A stretch of 9,286 nucleotides of DNA from Saprospiraceae bacterium. GTDB lineage: Bacteria > Bacteroidota > Bacteroidia > Chitinophagales > Saprospiraceae. Shown here piece by piece: positions 6,520 to 9,286 of the stretch. The stretch lies in assembly GCA_014379665.1 (NCBI GenBank), contig JACMLK010000264.1, positions 1-9,286 on the forward strand, given 5' to 3'. Position 1 is the stretch's first letter. Every line of letters starts with the position of its first letter. Position numbers and translations under genes: made by a program. The notes below the pieces were generated by a model, which saw nothing but the letters and a program-made list of their open reading frames with translations, was not told the origin of the DNA and ran no database searches.

Positions 6520-6615
6520 CCCGGGCGGATGACTCTCAGGCATCCCACCGGTAAACGAGGGACTCATCCCGGGAATTATAGTGGTGGGACGGCGATGAGC
6601 CGTCCGATCGCATAC
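6520..6615. repeat. Three-hairpin dispersed repeat, copy 2
   Basis: Second copy of the element at 2955-3051. Stem A is GGATG (6527-6531) with CATCC (6541-6545). Stem B is CACCG (6546-6550) with TGGTG (6582-6586), including one G-U pair, and encloses GGGA-CTCA-TCCC (6559-6570). Stem C is GGACGGC (6587-6593) with GCCGTCC (6599-6605), a perfect 7-bp stem with loop GATGA. Stem B and the inner hairpin keep pairing despite base changes from copy 1. The element ends one base before the apparent TTG start of the next gene, so if transcribed it would sit in or against the ribosome landing site. Confidence 0.75.
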
Positions 6616-6616
6616 C

Positions 6617-7768
6617 TTGCCTAAAAAATTAAATAACAATAATATTAACACAAAAAAAACCATAGCACTCGTAGCCAATTCCACATGGAATATCTACAAT
6701 TTCAGACTTAATCTGATTGATAAGTTTCTGTCTGAAGGCATGGATGTAGTGGTGATTGCACCCGTGGATGAATATTTGACTTATAAAGAAAAATATCCGT
6801 CAGTGAGACATTTTAGTTTGCGCACTATGGACAGAGACAGTACCAATCCGATAAAAGACTTCCTTTTGGTTCTGGAACTGACAAGAAAATATAAAAAGAT
6901 AAGGCCTGATATAGTACTTCATTTCACCAATAAACCAAATATTTTCGGTGGGGTAGCTGCATGGTTGGCTGGTGTAAAATCCATAGCAGTAGTAACGGGT
7001 CTCGGATATGCATTTATTCATAATGGATTCATTAAAAGGTTGATTTCATGGTTATATCGTTTCACGGCAAGGTTTCACCAAAAGTTTATTTTTGAAAATA
7101 TCGAAGATAGGAAACTATTTGCATCACTACAGATTGTAGAAGGCGCCCGGGCTGTATCTGTAAAAGGATGTGGCGTGGATACAGCATGGTTTCACCCATA
7201 CCCTAACGGTCAGAGCAGGGATAAAACTATTTTTACTTTCATAGGTCGGTTGCTGTATGATAAAGGTATCAGAGAGTTTGTAGAAGCAGCAAAAATCATC
7301 AAATCAACCATACCGAATGTAGACTTTTGGATAGTTGGGGAACTTGATGCAGAAAATCCTGCGACAGTGGACAAAGATGATCTGATAAAATGGGTGGAAG
7401 AAGATATTGTGTATTATCATGGCTTTGTAAAAGATGTAAGAAGTATCATCGCCCAATCTGATTGTATAGTACTACCGTCATACAGGGAAGGTTTGCCAAG
7501 GATTATAGTAGAAGGCATGTCTATGGCAAAACCTGTAATTACTACCCAAACAGCAGGATGTGAAGAAACAGTAGATGATAACATCAACGGCTATCTGGTA
7601 GCAATAAAAAGTACGGGTGATCTGGTAAACGGGTTGAAAAAATTTCTTAGTTTAACTGAGGATCAACAACACCAAATGGGCATCGCAGGCCGCACGAAAG
7701 CATGCAAAGAATTTGATGATAAGTTGATAGCCAGTGAAATATATGATATAGTCAGCATGGTGATTTGA
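6617..7768 (+). CDS. GT4-family glycosyltransferase
   Basis: Retaining GT-B glycosyltransferase, probably acting at the cytoplasmic face of the inner membrane to add a sugar to the lipid-linked glycan. The N-terminal acceptor domain carries ALVANSTWNIYNFRLNLI (17-34), then PDIVLHFTNKPNIFGGVAA (97-115) and VTGLGYAF (126-133), typical of the CapM/PglA-like branch. The C-terminal donor domain has FIGRLLYDKGIREF (208-221), VGELD (240-244) and the EX7E motif as Glu291 and Glu299 in PSYREGLPRIIVEGMSMAKPV. The 383-residue length is normal. The start is uncertain: the frame opens only at 6599, inside the three-hairpin repeat, and no ATG precedes the conserved region, so TTG at 6617 is the best choice. 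The repeat may have displaced the original leader. The sugar donor cannot be told from sequence. The gene ends facing the minus-strand genes, 20 bp from their last stop. Confidence 0.88.
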   Translation: MPKKLNNNNINTKKTIALVANSTWNIYNFRLNLIDKFLSEGMDVVVIAPVDEYLTYKEKYPSVRHFSLRTMDRDSTNPIKDFLLVLELTRKYKKIRPDIVLHFTNKPNIFGGVAAWLAGVKSIAVVTGLGYAFIHNGFIKRLISWLYRFTARFHQKFIFENIEDRKLFASLQIVEGARAVSVKGCGVDTAWFHPYPNGQSRDKTIFTFIGRLLYDKGIREFVEAAKIIKSTIPNVDFWIVGELDAENPATVDKDDLIKWVEEDIVYYHGFVKDVRSIIAQSDCIVLPSYREGLPRIIVEGMSMAKPVITTQTAGCEETVDDNINGYLVAIKSTGDLVNGLKKFLSLTEDQQHQMGIAGRTKACKEFDDKLIASEIYDIVSMVI

Positions 7769-7788
7769 GGGCTTAGTTATGTATATAT

Positions 7789-8907
7789 TCAGTTAAATAT
7801 ATTTTTATTTTTGCATTGATTAAGAATATCTTCCATTCTTTTATCCCAGGATAACATTTGCAACGCATACTGCCGGACTTTTGAATGGCTATTCAATGTC
7901 TTTTTGTACAAACCCACAACTGTATCACAATTTATATTTGATTCATCAGCAGGCTGATATTGAACAAAATCAAGATAATCAGGAAAATCTACATCCGGAG
8001 TACTCAAAATAAACGGCAATCCATATGCACAGTATTCCCTGTGTTTTAGCGGAGCATGACTTGTGAGTCCTATGCGATGATTGCCCAATGTGCCTATACC
8101 TATATCTGCGCTTTTGTAAAAATCAACTAGATTACTTTCGTTTACATTTCGGTGAAAAAATACATAATCTTCCAGATTTAATGTGTGTACCAATCGGATA
8201 TACGAATCAACTCTCTCTCCAACACCTACTACATTCAGCTTAATTAAAACATTAGGTTCTCTCGCGTAGTAATCTCCCAACCCTTTTATTAATCTGTCCA
8301 GGCCATGCCATTCGTGCCAGTTTCCGACTGCAAGTAAACGGACTATACCTTCTTTTCTCACTTCACAAGATGGCGATATACGCTTAACATCTATCCCATT
8401 GGATATAGGTATGGTGTTAATTCCCCAAAGATTGTGATTTTGCCCGATCAACACAATACAGTCTACATATTTTTTTAATTTGCGTCGATACCAAAAATCC
8501 ATCCATATCCCAATTTTTTTTATTCCCTTAAATTCTTTGTGAAAAGGATAGGTGGGGACTTCGATGATGAGACTGCAAGTAGGATTGTCTTTTTTTTGCT
8601 GAGCCAGAAATTTTATAAAGAAATGGCTTGAGTACGGGTACCGTATATAAATAATGTCAAACTTTTGTTTCTTAAGATAATTGCTGACAGATTTAAAAAA
8701 GATAACATTTTTTATATAAAAAGAAGAAGGCTTGTTGTCAGGTTCGATCAATTTGTCGTCAATGGATATCTTATTTGCATTGATGCAACCAACTATTACT
8801 TCATGACCCAGATTTTCAAAAGCCCTTTTCTGGTCATTCATCTTCAGCACTACACCGGAAGACAACGATTCATTGATATCCACTTTATACATCATCATGA
8901 TTCTCAT
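7789..8907 (-). CDS. Glycosyltransferase, GT-B fold, GT4-like
   Basis: A 372-residue protein with the layout of a GT-B glycosyltransferase. The N-terminal domain begins MRIMMMYKVD and contains the group FDIIYIRYPYSS (83-94). The donor domain has PISNGIDVKRISP (167-179), LLAVGNWHEWHGLDRLIKGL (191-210), FFHRNV (250-255), SADIGIGTL (266-274) and SHAPLKHREYCAYGLPFI (283-300). The phrase LKxREYCAxGLPF is a pattern I recall from Bacteroidota capsule glycosyltransferases. Only the second Glu (Glu291) of a classical EX7E motif is evident. There is no signal peptide or membrane helix, so the protein is probably cytosolic or peripheral. The start codon overlaps the stop of the upstream deacetylase-like gene by 4 bp (ATGA), a sign of translational coupling. 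Donor and acceptor are unknown. Confidence 0.85.
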   Translation of the reverse strand: MRIMMMYKVDINESLSSGVVLKMNDQKRAFENLGHEVIVGCINANKISIDDKLIEPDNKPSSFYIKNVIFFKSVSNYLKKQKFDIIYIRYPYSSHFFIKFLAQQKKDNPTCSLIIEVPTYPFHKEFKGIKKIGIWMDFWYRRKLKKYVDCIVLIGQNHNLWGINTIPISNGIDVKRISPSCEVRKEGIVRLLAVGNWHEWHGLDRLIKGLGDYYAREPNVLIKLNVVGVGERVDSYIRLVHTLNLEDYVFFHRNVNESNLVDFYKSADIGIGTLGNHRIGLTSHAPLKHREYCAYGLPFILSTPDVDFPDYLDFVQYQPADESNINCDTVVGLYKKTLNSHSKVRQYALQMLSWDKRMEDILNQCKNKNIFN

Positions 8908-9286
8908 CTTACTATCTCATTATATGTTCTTCTGATATCCATTCCTCTCATTTCTGCATAATCAAAAATACTATTGTGAAAATTGTATGATATTAATGTA
9001 AGATATTTATTCGCATCTATAAAAGCATCATGGACATCCTTTATGTTCACCTTTTGATTTAGTGCAATTTTTAGCAGACATTGGTCCATAATGACTAATG
9101 GATGCTCCACGATGTCTGTCATGCTTTCATTGGTAAGATTGTATAAAGAATAAGGAAAGCCGGTTCCACACCTGTACCCAATTCTTGTGCGATATCCCAG
9201 GCTATGATCTGCATTCATTCCTGCCTTTTGAAGAATTTCCAGGGTCTGAGGAAAAACAAACCGCAAATAATGGTTTCTATTAATCA
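8904..9286 (-). CDS. Polysaccharide-deacetylase-like protein, C-terminal part (5' end outside window)
   Basis: The frame stays open to the right edge, reading INRNHYLRFVFPQTLEILQ, so this is the C-terminal part of a larger protein; the TTG at 9266 is not a real start. I recognise the layout NRNHYLRF, then the Leu-Gly-Tyr segment DHSLGYRTRIGYRCGTGFPY (40-59 counted from that TTG), a YNLTNE strand, then HPLVIMDQCL and a late SYNFHNS segment. These match the end of Bacteroidota proteins annotated as polysaccharide deacetylase family, often paired with glycosyltransferases. The catalytic Asp and His motifs of carbohydrate esterase family 4 would lie upstream and cannot be checked, so activity is not established. 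It is the first of a two-gene overlapping pair with the glycosyltransferase at 7789-8907. Confidence 0.7.
   Translation of the reverse strand, partial: INRNHYLRFVFPQTLEILQKAGMNADHSLGYRTRIGYRCGTGFPYSLYNLTNESMTDIVEHPLVIMDQCLLKIALNQKVNIKDVHDAFIDANKYLTLISYNFHNSIFDYAEMRGMDIRRTYNEIVR

Noticed and set aside
6579..6615. A possible short peptide in the three-hairpin repeat (reading SGGTAMSRPIAY in copy 2 and SGGTAANRPSAY in copy 1)
   Set aside because: The differences between copies fit base pairing better than codon conservation, copy 1 and copy 2 differ by an indel upstream, and no start or longer frame supports translation.
7769..7788. Bidirectional terminator between the converging glycosyltransferase genes
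   Set aside because: The 20-bp gap is AT-rich but I could find no convincing stem followed by a T-tract, either in it or at the adjoining gene ends.
8665..8961. Plus-strand open frame of 98 codons at the end of the window
   Set aside because: It lies entirely antisense to the well-supported minus-strand glycosyltransferase and deacetylase-like genes and shows no domain.

Overview
The window looks like a stretch of a Bacteroidota chromosome, most similar in style to Saprospiraceae or Cytophagia-like members. The reasons are moderate AT-richness, A-rich leaders with no clear Shine-Dalgarno sequences, occasional TTG starts, a Bacteroidota-type sugar transferase, and short GATTTG-like and CTACGAGCT-like intergenic repeats. 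This assignment is inferred from style and protein families, not from a marker gene.

Layout, plus strand: (1) the 3' part of a FlaA1/CapD/WbpM-type nucleotide-sugar 4,6-dehydratase (2-1120); (2) a small four-helix-bundle (S23/IVP) gene, apparently frameshifted, lying between two related repeat clusters (1127-1672); (3) an undecaprenyl-phosphate sugar-1-phosphate transferase (1679-2350); (4) a stand-alone type II phosphomannose-isomerase-like cupin (2388-2891); (5) selU/mnmH and selD (3095-5341), the gene pair for 2-selenouridine in tRNA; (6) a single-domain mannose-1-phosphate guanylyltransferase (5369-6433); (7) a GT4 glycosyltransferase (6617-7768). On the minus strand, converging on these, are a second glycosyltransferase (7789-8907) and the C-terminal part of a polysaccharide-deacetylase-like protein (8904-9286, running off the window). 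The last two overlap by 4 bp.

The surface-polysaccharide genes fit together. The dehydratase would make a deoxy-amino-sugar nucleotide, and the sugar transferase would load the first sugar phosphate onto undecaprenyl phosphate. ManC, perhaps with the cupin, would supply GDP-mannose. The two glycosyltransferases and the deacetylase-like protein would extend or modify the glycan. selU and selD are a separate functional unit placed inside this locus, with their own biochemical logic: SelD makes selenophosphate and SelU uses it on tRNA.

The most interesting non-coding signal is a pair of about 96-bp repeats (2955-3051 and 6520-6615). They are roughly 80% identical, and each can fold into three hairpins that abut with no unpaired base between them. 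Several differences between the copies preserve pairing, which suggests selection on folded RNA or single-stranded DNA. Both copies follow a GATTTG-rich tandem array and both precede genes that appear to start at TTG. I see no CRISPR array, tRNA, rRNA, transposase or complete insertion sequence.
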